Below are positions 17,559-26,009 of a stretch of DNA of 64,000 bases, piece by piece (within the stretch, counting starts at the first letter, position 1; each line of letters begins with the position of its first letter). Source of the stretch: Archangium lipolyticum. Its GTDB lineage: Bacteria; Myxococcota; Myxococcia; Myxococcales; Myxococcaceae. The stretch lies in contig NZ_JANKBZ010000008.1 in assembly GCF_024623785.1 (NCBI RefSeq), forward strand, positions 248,001 through 312,000, written 5' to 3'. Position numbers and translations under genes: made by a program. The notes below the pieces were generated by a model, which searched no databases, was not told the origin of the DNA, and worked only from the letters and a program-made list of their open reading frames with translations.

Positions 17559-18634
17559 CGCACGAGGACGTCGGGCCTCGGGAGCCCCTCCACCTGCACC
17601 GTGGGCCAGCGCGGGTCCACGGTGAGGTTCTCCAGGCCATCCGGGGACACGACGATGGTGTCCTCGATCTTCGCCCCGGGCAGGGAGGGGTTCCACGCCA
17701 CCGCGTTGTAGAGCTCGAGCGCCACCGTCATGCCGGGGAGCGCCACCACGTCCCGGGAGAGATAGCCGCACGAGCCCCCCTGGTGGTGGAACGCCTCGCC
17801 CCCGGGATGCCCGGCCGCGGCATAAGCCTGGACGAGCGCGTCGTAGACCTGACCGAGCGTGGCGCCCGGGCGGGAGGCCTGGAGCGCGGCGGCCTCGATG
17901 CGCGCCACGTCGGTGATGAGCCGGCGCTCCTCGGCGGAGGGGGGCCGGAAGTAGACGAAGCGGGTGAGGTTGGCGAAGAGGCCGTGCCGGCGGGCGCAGA
18001 AGACGAGCATGGCCCGGCCCCCGAGCCGCTCCTTCGAGGCCGTGGCGTGCCGGTGCAGGGGGAGACGGCGCTCCTCACCGACGAGGGTCAGCGTGGGATG
18101 GATGCCTCGCGCCCAGAGCGCCTCGGCTCCGGCGCCGGCCAGCTCGAATCCCGTCCACTCGGGCCTGGCGGCGAGCAGTACGTCGGTCATGGCCGCGGCC
18201 GACTCCCGTCCGAGCGCGCGGTAACGCTCGAGCTCCTCGGGAAGGAGCGACCAGCGGGCACGCAGCAGACCCGCTGGCAGCGGCACCTCGCCCGCGGTGG
18301 GCCGGTCCGAGGCGATGGAGCCAGCTCCTCGACGCTCGGACACGAAGGCCTCGCGCCGGGCCTTGTCCGTCCACGGGTGGGCCCAGACCGGCAGCCCCGC
18401 GGGGACCTCCTCCTGCTCCAGCCGCGCCTCCTCGATGACGTCCGTGAGCACCCAGGCCCCGTCAGGGGTGATGAGCACCTCCGCGACGCCGGCCTCCGCC
18501 GTGAGGATGACGACGCTGGAGCCACCACACGTCGCCCAGGCGAACCAGTCCACGCCTCGCAGGCGGACCGCGCCCAACCCGTGCTCCTGCATGTTTGCTC
18601 GCACCAGGGCGAGCTTGGTCGACAGTTCGTTCAT
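17555..18634 (-). CDS. M24-fold (creatinase/aminopeptidase P) protein lacking metal aspartates
   Basis: A 359-residue 'pita-bread' protein with an N-terminal creatinase-like domain (about 1-125) and a C-terminal M24 domain. In true metallopeptidases the first two ligands are aspartates in a D...G...D-x-T-R pattern; here the aligned segment is FCARRHGLFANLTR, giving Cys213 and Asn222 instead. The histidine in AFHHQGG and a glutamate in KIEDTIVV (E324) remain. It therefore probably cannot bind the usual two metals and is either a metal-free hydrolase, as creatinase is, or a binding protein. The ATG is preceded by GGAG. Its substrate is unknown. Confidence 0.85.
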   Translation of the reverse strand: MNELSTKLALVRANMQEHGLGAVRLRGVDWFAWATCGGSSVVILTAEAGVAEVLITPDGAWVLTDVIEEARLEQEEVPAGLPVWAHPWTDKARREAFVSERRGAGSIASDRPTAGEVPLPAGLLRARWSLLPEELERYRALGRESAAAMTDVLLAARPEWTGFELAGAGAEALWARGIHPTLTLVGEERRLPLHRHATASKERLGGRAMLVFCARRHGLFANLTRFVYFRPPSAEERRLITDVARIEAAALQASRPGATLGQVYDALVQAYAAAGHPGGEAFHHQGGSCGYLSRDVVALPGMTVALELYNAVAWNPSLPGAKIEDTIVVSPDGLENLTVDPRWPTVQVEGLPRPDVLVR

Positions 18635-18719
18635 GACGGCTCCACGTGGTGACAGAAGTTATGGGGAAGATGGACCATGGGGCCGAACGCCGCGAAGCAC
18701 AAGGCCGGACAGCGGCGGG

Positions 18720-19817
18720 TCAGTCTTCCGGCGCCTCGCTCCCCTCCACCACCGTCGCCCCGAGTTCCTTCGTCAGCCGCAACGGCTCCGCGCGTGAGCG
18801 CTTCGCGATGGCCTGGGCCAGGGGCTCGGCGTGCGTCGTCACCCAGACCTGGCTGTGCATCGAGGCATCCACGATGAGCCGGCCGAGGGGCTCCAACAGA
18901 TCCGGGTGCAGACTCGTCTCCGGCTCGTTGAGCGCGAGGAACGCCGGGGGCCTGGGGCTCAGGAGCGCCGCCAGGAGGCACAGGTAGCGCAGCGTTCCGT
19001 CCGACAGCTCGCGCGCCGCCAGGGGACGCAGCAGCCCCGGCTGGTGGAGGAAGAGGCTGAAGCGCCCCTGAGGCGCCTGCACCTCCAACCGAGAGCCGGG
19101 GAACGCATCGGAGAGGGCCCGCTCCAGCGCCTCGTGGTCCCCAATCTCGATGATGGTCCGCAGTGCGGCGGCCAGATCGCGCCCGTCATGCGCCAGTACC
19201 GGGGTGCGCACGCCCACCTGTGGCGAGCGCATGGGGGCGTCCGGATCCGTGCGGAAGTGGTGATAGAAGCGCCACATCCGCAACGTGCGTTGCAGCTCGG
19301 ACAGGCGCGGGAAGCGGTGCGGCTCGGCGAGTTGGGACAACACCGATTCACTGGCCCAGAGCTGCACGGGGAACGTGGTCCGGCTCCCTTCGGAGTCGCG
19401 CACGAAGGCCGTGCGATCCTTGCGCTCCATCAGCACCGCCCGCCGCTTTCCATCCACGGTCCACAGGTGCTCTTCCTTCACTTCCGGGTCCAACTTGAAG
19501 AGGGTCGGATCCGTTGGCGAGGTGGGCACCGGGCCGAGACTCAGCTCGTACGCGAGGTCGTCGAGGGAGACACCCACCGTCATGCGCAGGGGCTTCTTGT
19601 CGCGCGAGCCCGCCCAGAGCACGCTGGGCACGCCGCCCTCCTCCGCGAGCACCTGGGCCAGCCGGCCCTCGGCCGCGGCGGACAGCAGGTAGAGCGAGCG
19701 GTAGAGGTTCGTCTTCCCGCTGCCGTTGGGCCCCACGATGACGGTGAGCGGCCCCACGGGCAGGACGAGCTTGCGCACCGAGCGGTACCCGGCGACCTCG
19801 AGCTGGGTGATGGGCAT
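18720..19817 (-). CDS. RecF/SMC-like AAA family ATPase
   Basis: A 365-residue ABC-type ATPase of the AAA_21/OLD-like class. VIVGPNGSGKTNLYRSL is Walker A (about residue 29), ARELSDGTLRYLCLLAALL contains the ABC-type signature, and FLALNEPETSLHPDL is the extended Walker B; HSQVWVTTHAEPLAQ supplies the switch histidine. There is no coiled-coil arm of SMC length and no TOPRIM domain as in OLD nucleases, so it is a stand-alone ATPase. Family members act in DNA repair, phage defence or toxin systems, often with a partner nuclease; the neighbour downstream is an M24-like protein 85 bp away and no obvious partner is seen. Cytoplasmic. Confidence 0.88.
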   Translation of the reverse strand: MPITQLEVAGYRSVRKLVLPVGPLTVIVGPNGSGKTNLYRSLYLLSAAAEGRLAQVLAEEGGVPSVLWAGSRDKKPLRMTVGVSLDDLAYELSLGPVPTSPTDPTLFKLDPEVKEEHLWTVDGKRRAVLMERKDRTAFVRDSEGSRTTFPVQLWASESVLSQLAEPHRFPRLSELQRTLRMWRFYHHFRTDPDAPMRSPQVGVRTPVLAHDGRDLAAALRTIIEIGDHEALERALSDAFPGSRLEVQAPQGRFSLFLHQPGLLRPLAARELSDGTLRYLCLLAALLSPRPPAFLALNEPETSLHPDLLEPLGRLIVDASMHSQVWVTTHAEPLAQAIAKRSRAEPLRLTKELGATVVEGSEAPED

Positions 19818-19897
19818 GACACCACACCCTAGAACACGCCCGGGACACGGTTCAGGGGTATCTTGACCGGCTGACTGCCCCCAGGAGGAGCTGTCAC

Positions 19898-20755
19898 ATG
19901 TTCACCCGTTTCACTGCGTCGAGCGTGCCTGGCCTGGTCATTCTCGGTGTGCTGGCCGGATGCGCCACGGGGACTCTTTCGGGAAGCAAGGTGGGCTCCA
20001 CGTCCGCGGCGGGACACCGCACACCGAGCCACTACGCACAGTCCACGGACTCGGCGACGAGCGGCTGCCTGCGCAACCCCGCCTGCTACGGCCAGTCGGG
20101 AGACGACGCCATCATTCCCTGGCTGTCGCGCGCGGCGCGCGCGGCCCGCACCACCGCCACCCTCGCGACGATGCTGGCGGACACGGAGGTCCAGGTCGTC
20201 GAGCAGGTACTGACCCAGTGCGCCAAGGCGGCCCATCAACAGGTCAACGCCGGGGACAAGGAACTCCAGGGGCAGGAGCCCACCCGGGAGCAGTGCAAGG
20301 AGGTGCTCCGCAAGGAGGGGGACAAGGAAATAACGCGTGCCATGGAGCTCGGGGCCAGGAAGCACAAGCTGGCCCTGGATTGTGCACGGGCAGCGTTCGC
20401 CGAGCGCTTCTCGGAGAACGTCACCGTGGAGCCGACCTATCAGCAGGACACGGCCACGGGACGGTGGATGCGGCTCGACCCCAAGAAGGTGGCGGAGTGG
20501 CTTGAATTGGGGCTGACCGGCAAGCTCTGGGGATCGCTGGTGCCCGACATCGTGATTCACGCCGCTGGCGATCCGAACCAGGTTCGGCATGTCTACGACT
20601 TCAAGTTTCCCTGCCCGGCCAATAACGAACCTTCTTGGAGAAAATCCACCAAAGGCCAGCCTCATCATCCGAACGATCAAAGAGCGATGTATAGAAAGGC
20701 ACTCCTTGGAGGAAAGAGCGAGCCCAGACTCGTCACTCCCGAAGGAGTCAAATGA
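19898..20755 (+). CDS. Lipoprotein with C-terminal PD-(D/E)XK nuclease domain; SitA-like toxin candidate
   Basis: A 285-residue protein with a type II signal peptide and lipobox (VLAGC, Cys22), a Ser/Ala-rich linker, a helical middle (about 75-205) and a C-terminal tip carrying a PD-(D/E)XK-type nuclease pattern: VPDIVI (P216, D217), then VYDFKFPCP (D234, K236), then QRAMYRKAL (Q261), resembling VRR-Nuc/restriction-like enzymes. GGAGGAG precedes the ATG. The stop overlaps the next gene, a DUF3396 immunity-type protein. A lipid-anchored nuclease with a linked immunity gene is the arrangement of myxobacterial Sit toxins passed between cells by outer-membrane exchange. The last 180 bp are visibly more AT-rich than the flanks, as in exchanged toxin tips. 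Nuclease activity is inferred. Confidence 0.75.
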   Translation: MFTRFTASSVPGLVILGVLAGCATGTLSGSKVGSTSAAGHRTPSHYAQSTDSATSGCLRNPACYGQSGDDAIIPWLSRAARAARTTATLATMLADTEVQVVEQVLTQCAKAAHQQVNAGDKELQGQEPTREQCKEVLRKEGDKEITRAMELGARKHKLALDCARAAFAERFSENVTVEPTYQQDTATGRWMRLDPKKVAEWLELGLTGKLWGSLVPDIVIHAAGDPNQVRHVYDFKFPCPANNEPSWRKSTKGQPHHPNDQRAMYRKALLGGKSEPRLVTPEGVK

Positions 20756-21666
20756 TGAGCGAGCACTACCCGCGCGTACGTCTCTACAAAAACAAGCTCG
20801 TGGGAGGAAGCCACCTCTTCATCCGGGAGAGCGTGAGCATCACTCTGTACATGAGGCGCTCCTACCAGGAGGTAGTGCAGCAGGTGATTAGCGCCCTGGA
20901 AGCGTATCGCCACAAGCTCGGGCCCCAGGCGCTCGGTTGGTACATCGACCCGGATAGCGGCGACTGGGAGCAACTTGATGACAAAAGCTGGGCGAACTTG
21001 CGGCAGATGTTGCTCACAGGAACCATCGCCCAACTCTGGCTGCGTGAGTCACCCAGTGAAACCACGGGATACGAGGTTCTCTATTACGGTCGGCTGCTCG
21101 ACGTGGCCGATGAAGATGAGACCAGTGTGGTGTCCTTCCGCCTCCCCACGGAATACATGGAGGAGCACGGGCCAGAGCAGGTGCGGGAATTGGCGCTGGA
21201 ACTGGCGACGGAGCTGCCCTTCACCACCGGCCATGCCGGCCTCGCCTTCCACTTCCCAGAGAGCATGCTCGGCACCACGGAGCGCATCCGTGACCTGTCC
21301 TTCCGCCATCCCGGCCTGGACATTCCAGGAGTGCACTTCGAATCCCTCTCCATCGGCACGCGGGTGGACGGGGTGCACTGGCTGAACTTCCTGGGTCCTC
21401 CCGTCCTGGGTGAGTTGGGTGGCGCCACTGGCCTGCGACAGCGTCTTCACTCGCCCAGCACCGCCGTGCAGGAACTCGAAGGAGAGCGGGCGGTGGTGAC
21501 GCTGGGGAAATGGCCGGAGGCGGGAGATACGGAGCAGGGCCACACGCTGCCCGAGTACCGCGAGCTGGCACGCGTGCTGGAACCCTGGCTGTACATGGGC
21601 CGCGCTCGCTTCAGTGGTTTCAGCGAGGAGGACATGCGGCGGTGGGAGCGGCGCTTCCTCGACTGA
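20752..21666 (+). CDS. DUF3396 (TsiV-like) immunity-type protein
   Basis: A 304-residue cytoplasmic protein of the DUF3396 type, a family that includes immunity proteins against type VI secreted VRR-Nuc nucleases. Supporting segments are RESVSITLYMRRSYQEV, ALGWYIDPDSGDWEQLDD, TEYMEEHGPEQVRELALELA, LPFTTGHAGLAFHFPESM, HPGLDIPGVH and RVDGVHWLNFLGPPVLGELGG. There is no signal peptide. The start is the ATG at 20752, in ATGATGAG overlapping the toxin stop, after GAAGGAG, so the two genes are translationally coupled. Pairing with an upstream nuclease lipoprotein argues that it neutralises that nuclease. The family call rests on remembered motifs and cannot be tested here. Confidence 0.75.
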   Translation: MMSEHYPRVRLYKNKLVGGSHLFIRESVSITLYMRRSYQEVVQQVISALEAYRHKLGPQALGWYIDPDSGDWEQLDDKSWANLRQMLLTGTIAQLWLRESPSETTGYEVLYYGRLLDVADEDETSVVSFRLPTEYMEEHGPEQVRELALELATELPFTTGHAGLAFHFPESMLGTTERIRDLSFRHPGLDIPGVHFESLSIGTRVDGVHWLNFLGPPVLGELGGATGLRQRLHSPSTAVQELEGERAVVTLGKWPEAGDTEQGHTLPEYRELARVLEPWLYMGRARFSGFSEEDMRRWERRFLD

Positions 21667-21930
21667 CGCTCGCTGCCACCCAGGTGACACTGCGCTCTCC
21701 GTGCGCATTCGCACTGCATGAGAAGCGCCCACTCCCGCGTTCTCAGAGCGTGTGAATCACTCGCGGTAGCTGTCATGCAGCCTGCTCGCCTGCCCCCCGG
21801 CGGGCATGTGTGCCGTGCACGAGACAACGCACGCTCGCAAAGCGCCATCGTCCCACACTCCCCGTGCCTGAAAGCCGTTCCTAGTTCTAGGCCCTCACGC
21901 GCTGTGCGTGCCTCGAACAAGGGGGATGGT

Positions 21931-24357
21931 GTGGGACTGGAACACGCGACGCTCCGAGGCCTCTTGCGGCCCGCGAGTCAGCTGATGGGCTGGCCGCTGA
22001 TGGCCGCCCTCTGGGTGGCGCCCGCCTGGGCCGAGCCGCCCGCTCCGCAACAGGAAGGAGAGATCTCCAACCTCGCCGAGAGCGCCTCGTCCAAGCATCA
22101 ACTGGACTCCTCGCTGGACAGTGAGGACGAGGAGGCCCCTCCCGAGTTCACCCTCGGACCCGTGGAACAGGTCCCCCCGGGGGAGCGCCGCTGGGTGCAC
22201 AAGTTCGAGCGCGCGGACCTCACGTCCTACTTCGCCGAGGGAGAGCTCGCCAAGGCCAAGGACGCCTTCGACCGGGGCCGATACCGCACCGCGCGACAGA
22301 TACTGGAGACGCAGGACGCCACGCCCCCGGTGCGCTACCTCCGGGCGATGAGCGCCCTGCGCATGGGCCAGTGGGCCACGGCGGCCGAGGAGCTCGCGTC
22401 GCTGGCCGAGGCCCACCCGCCCCTGCGCGACTACTGCCACTTCGAGGCGGCGCGCGCCTATGAGCGGCTGCGCAAGTGGACCGAGGCCGTCCAGCACTAC
22501 TCGGCCGTGTCTCCCGGCGCCCGGCGCTACGAGGAGGCCCGCTTCGGCATGGCGTACATCCTCGAGAAGAAGAAGCGGGACTACGCCGGCGCCCTGGCGG
22601 CCCTCACTCCCATCGTCCAGACGGAGACGCCCAAGCCCAACAACCCCGCCCAGGCCGAGGCGTGGCTGACCATCGCCCGGCTGGCGCGCTACCAGGCAGA
22701 TTACAACGGCGAGCACCGGGCGCACCTCGCGGTGTGGGCGCTCCACCCCTTCTCCAGGGAAGCCTCCGCGGCCGTGAAGGGCCTGCGCGATCTGCCCTAC
22801 GTGCCCAAGTGGAAGGTGGCGCGCGCCGAGACGCTGCTCTCCCTGCACCACAACCTCGAGGCGTTGGACATGCTGGAGCGGCTGCTGCCCAAGATGGAGC
22901 TGCCGGATCCGCTCGCCTGCCGCGCGCACTTCGCCTACGGCACGGCGCTGCGCAAGGAGCGTAAGCACTCGCTGGCCATCCGCGCGCTGCGGCCCGTCGT
23001 CGAGCAGTGCCAGGACGCCGCGCTCCGCCCGCGCGCCCTCTACGTGCTGGGCTACTCGGAGTCGGTGGTGGAGCCGGAGAGCTCCGTCGCCACCTACCTG
23101 AAGCTCGCGCAGGACTACCCGCAGCACCCCTACGCGGACGACGCCCTCTTCTACGCGGCCGGCAAGGCGCTGGAGCGCGGGGAGAAGGCGGCGGCCATGA
23201 GCTACCTGGACCAGCTCATCGCCCGCTATCCGGAAGGCAACTTCGCGGCCGAGGCCCTCTTCCAGCGCTTCTGGGTGTACCGCGCCGAGGGCCAGCCCGA
23301 CGCGGCGCTCGAGGCCCTCTCCCGCATCGAGGCCCTCCAGGGCAAGGGCTCCACGCACGAGTCGGTGCAGCGGGCCCGCTACTGGCGCGCGCGCATCCTG
23401 ATGACGCAGAGCCGCGCCGCGGAGGCCCATGCACTGCTGGAGCGGGTGGCGGCCGAGGGCGCGGCCACGTGGTACGGGCTGATGGCGCGCTCCCGGCTGG
23501 CACGTGAGGCTCCGGAGCGGGCCCGCGCCGTCTCCGAGAAGCTGCGCGCCCCCGTGAGCGTCATGGATGTCTGGCCCCTGGACGCGGGCAACCTCGCGAA
23601 GGATCCCCACTTCATCACCGGCATCGAGCTGATGAGGCTGGAGCACCGGGAAGGCGCCGCCGAGCTGCTGGCCGTGGACCGCAAGGGCCGCAGCGAGGAG
23701 TCCATCCGGCTGCTCTTCCACATCCTCAACACCACCGGCCACGAGCGTCACGCGCGCCCCATCGCCTGGGCCCTGCGCCGCGAGGGACTGGCCGCGCCCA
23801 CCGAGGCCGAGACGCGCCTCATCTACTCGGCGGCCTACCCGCACGCCTTCCGCGACCTGGTGGTGCGGCACAGCCGGGCGGCGCGGGTGAACCCGGACCT
23901 GATGCAGGCCCTCATCCGCGAGGAGAGCGCCTTCAACCCCAGGGCGCGCTCGTCCACCGGGGCGCTCGGGCTGGCCCAGCTCATGCCCGCCACGGCCTTC
24001 GCGGTGGCGCGCCAGCTCAACGTGCCGCTGGCCACGCCCACGGCGCTGCTCGAGCCCCGGGAGAACATCCGCCTCGGCTCGGCGTACCTGGGCAGCCTGC
24101 AGCGCCGCTTCGCGGGCAACCCGGCGCTCGCGGTCGCCAGCTACAACGCCGGTCCCGGCGCGGTGGATCGCTGGCTGTCGCGCTTCCCCGATGCCGAGCT
24201 GGACGAGTGGGTGGAGCAGATTCCGGTGGAGGAGACGCGCCTCTACGTCAAGCGCGTGCTCGGCAGTGCCGCGACCTACCAGCTCCTCAACGCCTCGGAC
24301 TCGCTCACCACGCTGGCCTTCGGGGAGCGTGGCTCCAATAATGCGGGCTCGCGCTGA
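21931..24357 (+). CDS. Soluble lytic murein transglycosylase (Slt-like) with tetratricopeptide superhelix
   Basis: An 808-residue periplasmic enzyme that cleaves peptidoglycan glycan strands to 1,6-anhydro-muropeptides. The GTG at 21931 follows AAGGGGGAT and is directly upstream of a signal peptide (LMGWPLMAALWVAPAWAEP). A long region of helical TPR-like repeats (about 95-560; for example YLRAMSALRMGQWATAAEEL and YYAAGKALERGEKAAAM variants) forms the doughnut seen in Slt70. The C-terminal SLT domain has the catalytic glutamate at about residue 665 in IREESAFNPRARSSTGALG, then GLAQLMPATA and VASYNAGPGAVDRWL. An in-frame extension upstream to 21718 is rejected for want of a ribosome site. A GNAT gene follows after 5 bp. 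Confidence 0.92.
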   Translation: MGLEHATLRGLLRPASQLMGWPLMAALWVAPAWAEPPAPQQEGEISNLAESASSKHQLDSSLDSEDEEAPPEFTLGPVEQVPPGERRWVHKFERADLTSYFAEGELAKAKDAFDRGRYRTARQILETQDATPPVRYLRAMSALRMGQWATAAEELASLAEAHPPLRDYCHFEAARAYERLRKWTEAVQHYSAVSPGARRYEEARFGMAYILEKKKRDYAGALAALTPIVQTETPKPNNPAQAEAWLTIARLARYQADYNGEHRAHLAVWALHPFSREASAAVKGLRDLPYVPKWKVARAETLLSLHHNLEALDMLERLLPKMELPDPLACRAHFAYGTALRKERKHSLAIRALRPVVEQCQDAALRPRALYVLGYSESVVEPESSVATYLKLAQDYPQHPYADDALFYAAGKALERGEKAAAMSYLDQLIARYPEGNFAAEALFQRFWVYRAEGQPDAALEALSRIEALQGKGSTHESVQRARYWRARILMTQSRAAEAHALLERVAAEGAATWYGLMARSRLAREAPERARAVSEKLRAPVSVMDVWPLDAGNLAKDPHFITGIELMRLEHREGAAELLAVDRKGRSEESIRLLFHILNTTGHERHARPIAWALRREGLAAPTEAETRLIYSAAYPHAFRDLVVRHSRAARVNPDLMQALIREESAFNPRARSSTGALGLAQLMPATAFAVARQLNVPLATPTALLEPRENIRLGSAYLGSLQRRFAGNPALAVASYNAGPGAVDRWLSRFPDAELDEWVEQIPVEETRLYVKRVLGSAATYQLLNASDSLTTLAFGERGSNNAGSR

Positions 24358-24362
24358 GCCCC

Positions 24363-25169
24363 ATGTCCATCGACGAGATTCACGAATCCAACACCCAGTT
24401 CCATGACGCCTGGCGCTTCTTCGCCAGGAACAGTGTCGCCGGGGAGGTACTCGACCTGCCCGAGGTGTCCATCGCGTCGAGCAACGTCTCCTGGTCGATG
24501 ATGAACGCGGCCTTCCTCCCCGGTCCGGTGGAGACCGAGGAGGCCCTGGGGCGGGCCGCGGCCACCGCCGCCCGCTACTTCGCGCCGGGGAAGCACGGGT
24601 GGATGTTCGCCCTGTGCGAGGACCAGCTGCCCCCCCGGTTGAGGACGCGGGCCGAGGCGCTGTTGGCCCCCCACGGGTTGGCGCCCTCCCTGGTGGCCAC
24701 GGGCATGGTGGCCGAGCGTCTCGCGCCGCCCATGCGGCCCCTGCCGGTGATGGACATCCGCCAGGCCAGGGATGCCGAGGGCCGACAGCACCTCTGCGAC
24801 GTCAACTCCCGCTGCTACGACGTGCCGATACCGGTGGGGCGCGAGGCCTTCGACGTGCCGGCCCTCTTCTCGGGTGAAGGCAGGGGCTATGTCGGCTTCC
24901 GTCAGGGGGAGGCCGCCACCAGCACGGCCGTCATCCGGGTGAACGGCGTGGCCTACATCTCCATGGTGGCCACGTTGCCCTCGCACCGGCAGCTCGGCTG
25001 CGCCGAGGCCGTCATGCGGCACGCGCTCGACGAGGCGAAGCAGGCCTGGGGCATCGAACGCACGGTGCTGCACGCCACCCCGGTGGGGCTGCCCGTCTAC
25101 CGCCGCATGGGCTACCGGCCCGTGACGCGCCTCCACTTCTACATGGCGGCGCCCCCACAGGGCCGGTGA
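24363..25169 (+). CDS. GNAT-family N-acetyltransferase
   Basis: A 268-residue protein whose C-terminal half is a GNAT fold: VAYISMVATLPSHRQLGCAEAVMRHALDEA contains the acetyl-CoA pyrophosphate loop (Q/R-x-x-G-x-A type) and VLHATPVGLPVYRRMGYRPV is the usual last strand and helix. The N-terminal 130 residues form a second, degenerate GNAT-like domain (WSMMNAAFLPGP, RTRAEALLAPHGLAPSL). The ATG lies 5 bp after the transglycosylase stop, so the two are probably cotranscribed, though no strong ribosome site is seen. Substrate unknown. It ends 6 bp from the convergent DUF3014 gene. Confidence 0.85.
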   Translation: MSIDEIHESNTQFHDAWRFFARNSVAGEVLDLPEVSIASSNVSWSMMNAAFLPGPVETEEALGRAAATAARYFAPGKHGWMFALCEDQLPPRLRTRAEALLAPHGLAPSLVATGMVAERLAPPMRPLPVMDIRQARDAEGRQHLCDVNSRCYDVPIPVGREAFDVPALFSGEGRGYVGFRQGEAATSTAVIRVNGVAYISMVATLPSHRQLGCAEAVMRHALDEAKQAWGIERTVLHATPVGLPVYRRMGYRPVTRLHFYMAAPPQGR

Positions 25170-25175
25170 GCCGGC

Positions 25176-26009
25176 TCAGCGGCTCGCGGAGGGCAGCCCG
25201 AGCGCGCTTCGCAGCTCGCGCAGCTTCGCCTGGATGGCGCGCGCGTTGGCCGGCCCCATGCGCAGCAGGTGCTTCTGCGCGGCGCCGAGTTGCTCCAGCT
25301 CCGGGGCCGCGTAGGCGTAGTGCACGCCCGGCGTGTCCACCACCTCGATGTCGCCCTCGGGCACGGGCGTGTCGAGCAGCCGCTGGATGGCGTTCGCGAG
25401 CGTCTGCTCGAAGCCCTGGCCGGGGCGGCTGATCTCCTTGTGGGCCTCGTCGATGAGCGGCCTGAGCACGCCGTAAGCCCGCGCGGTGGCCTGCGTGTCG
25501 AGCGAGGAGACGACACGCACCACGGGGTCGTAACGGGCGAAGCTCTCGGGGGCGATGAAGGTGCGGCCATCGCGCTCGGCGACCTGGAAGGCCCCCTGGG
25601 GCGCCAGGAACGCGAGCGCCGCGCGCGGGCTCTCGCCCTCGGCGATGTTGCCGATGGCCGAGGTGAAGCGCCGGATGAGATCCTCGGTGGAGGAGAGCCA
25701 CTTCTGAAGATCGGGCTGGGGGGACAGAGGGCCCACCAGCTCGCGCACGCGGGCGTCGCTCTGAGACAGGGGCGGCAGGCGCACGGCGGGAGTCCCGGCA
25801 TCCTCGTCCGCCGAGGGCGCTGGAGCGGCGGCCACTGGCCCGGCGGGAGCGGCCGGAGCCGGGGCCTGCTTCTCACCGCGCAGGAAGTACCAGGCAAGGC
25901 CGGCCCCCACCATCAGGACCGCGACGATGCCCACCACCAGGGCCTTGCCAGAGGACCTGGGCGGCGGTGCGGCGACAGGGACACCTCGAGGCTGCTGCGG
26001 ATCGCTCAT
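25176..26009 (-). CDS. DUF3014 membrane-anchored protein
   Basis: A 277-residue protein with a short cytoplasmic N-terminus, one transmembrane helix (about 23-43, [20 protein letters not shown]), a Pro/Ala-rich linker to about residue 75, and a periplasmic helical domain: [51 protein letters not shown] and [19 protein letters not shown]. These match the DUF3014 family, of unknown function and common in proteobacteria. Its ATG overlaps the TGA of the upstream sigma-54 activator gene by 4 bp, so the two form a coupled operon. The link to peroxide defence is by position only. Confidence 0.82.
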   Translation of the reverse strand: MSDPQQPRGVPVAAPPPRSSGKALVVGIVAVLMVGAGLAWYFLRGEKQAPAPAAPAGPVAAAPAPSADEDAGTPAVRLPPLSQSDARVRELVGPLSPQPDLQKWLSSTEDLIRRFTSAIGNIAEGESPRAALAFLAPQGAFQVAERDGRTFIAPESFARYDPVVRVVSSLDTQATARAYGVLRPLIDEAHKEISRPGQGFEQTLANAIQRLLDTPVPEGDIEVVDTPGVHYAYAAPELEQLGAAQKHLLRMGPANARAIQAKLRELRSALGLPSASR

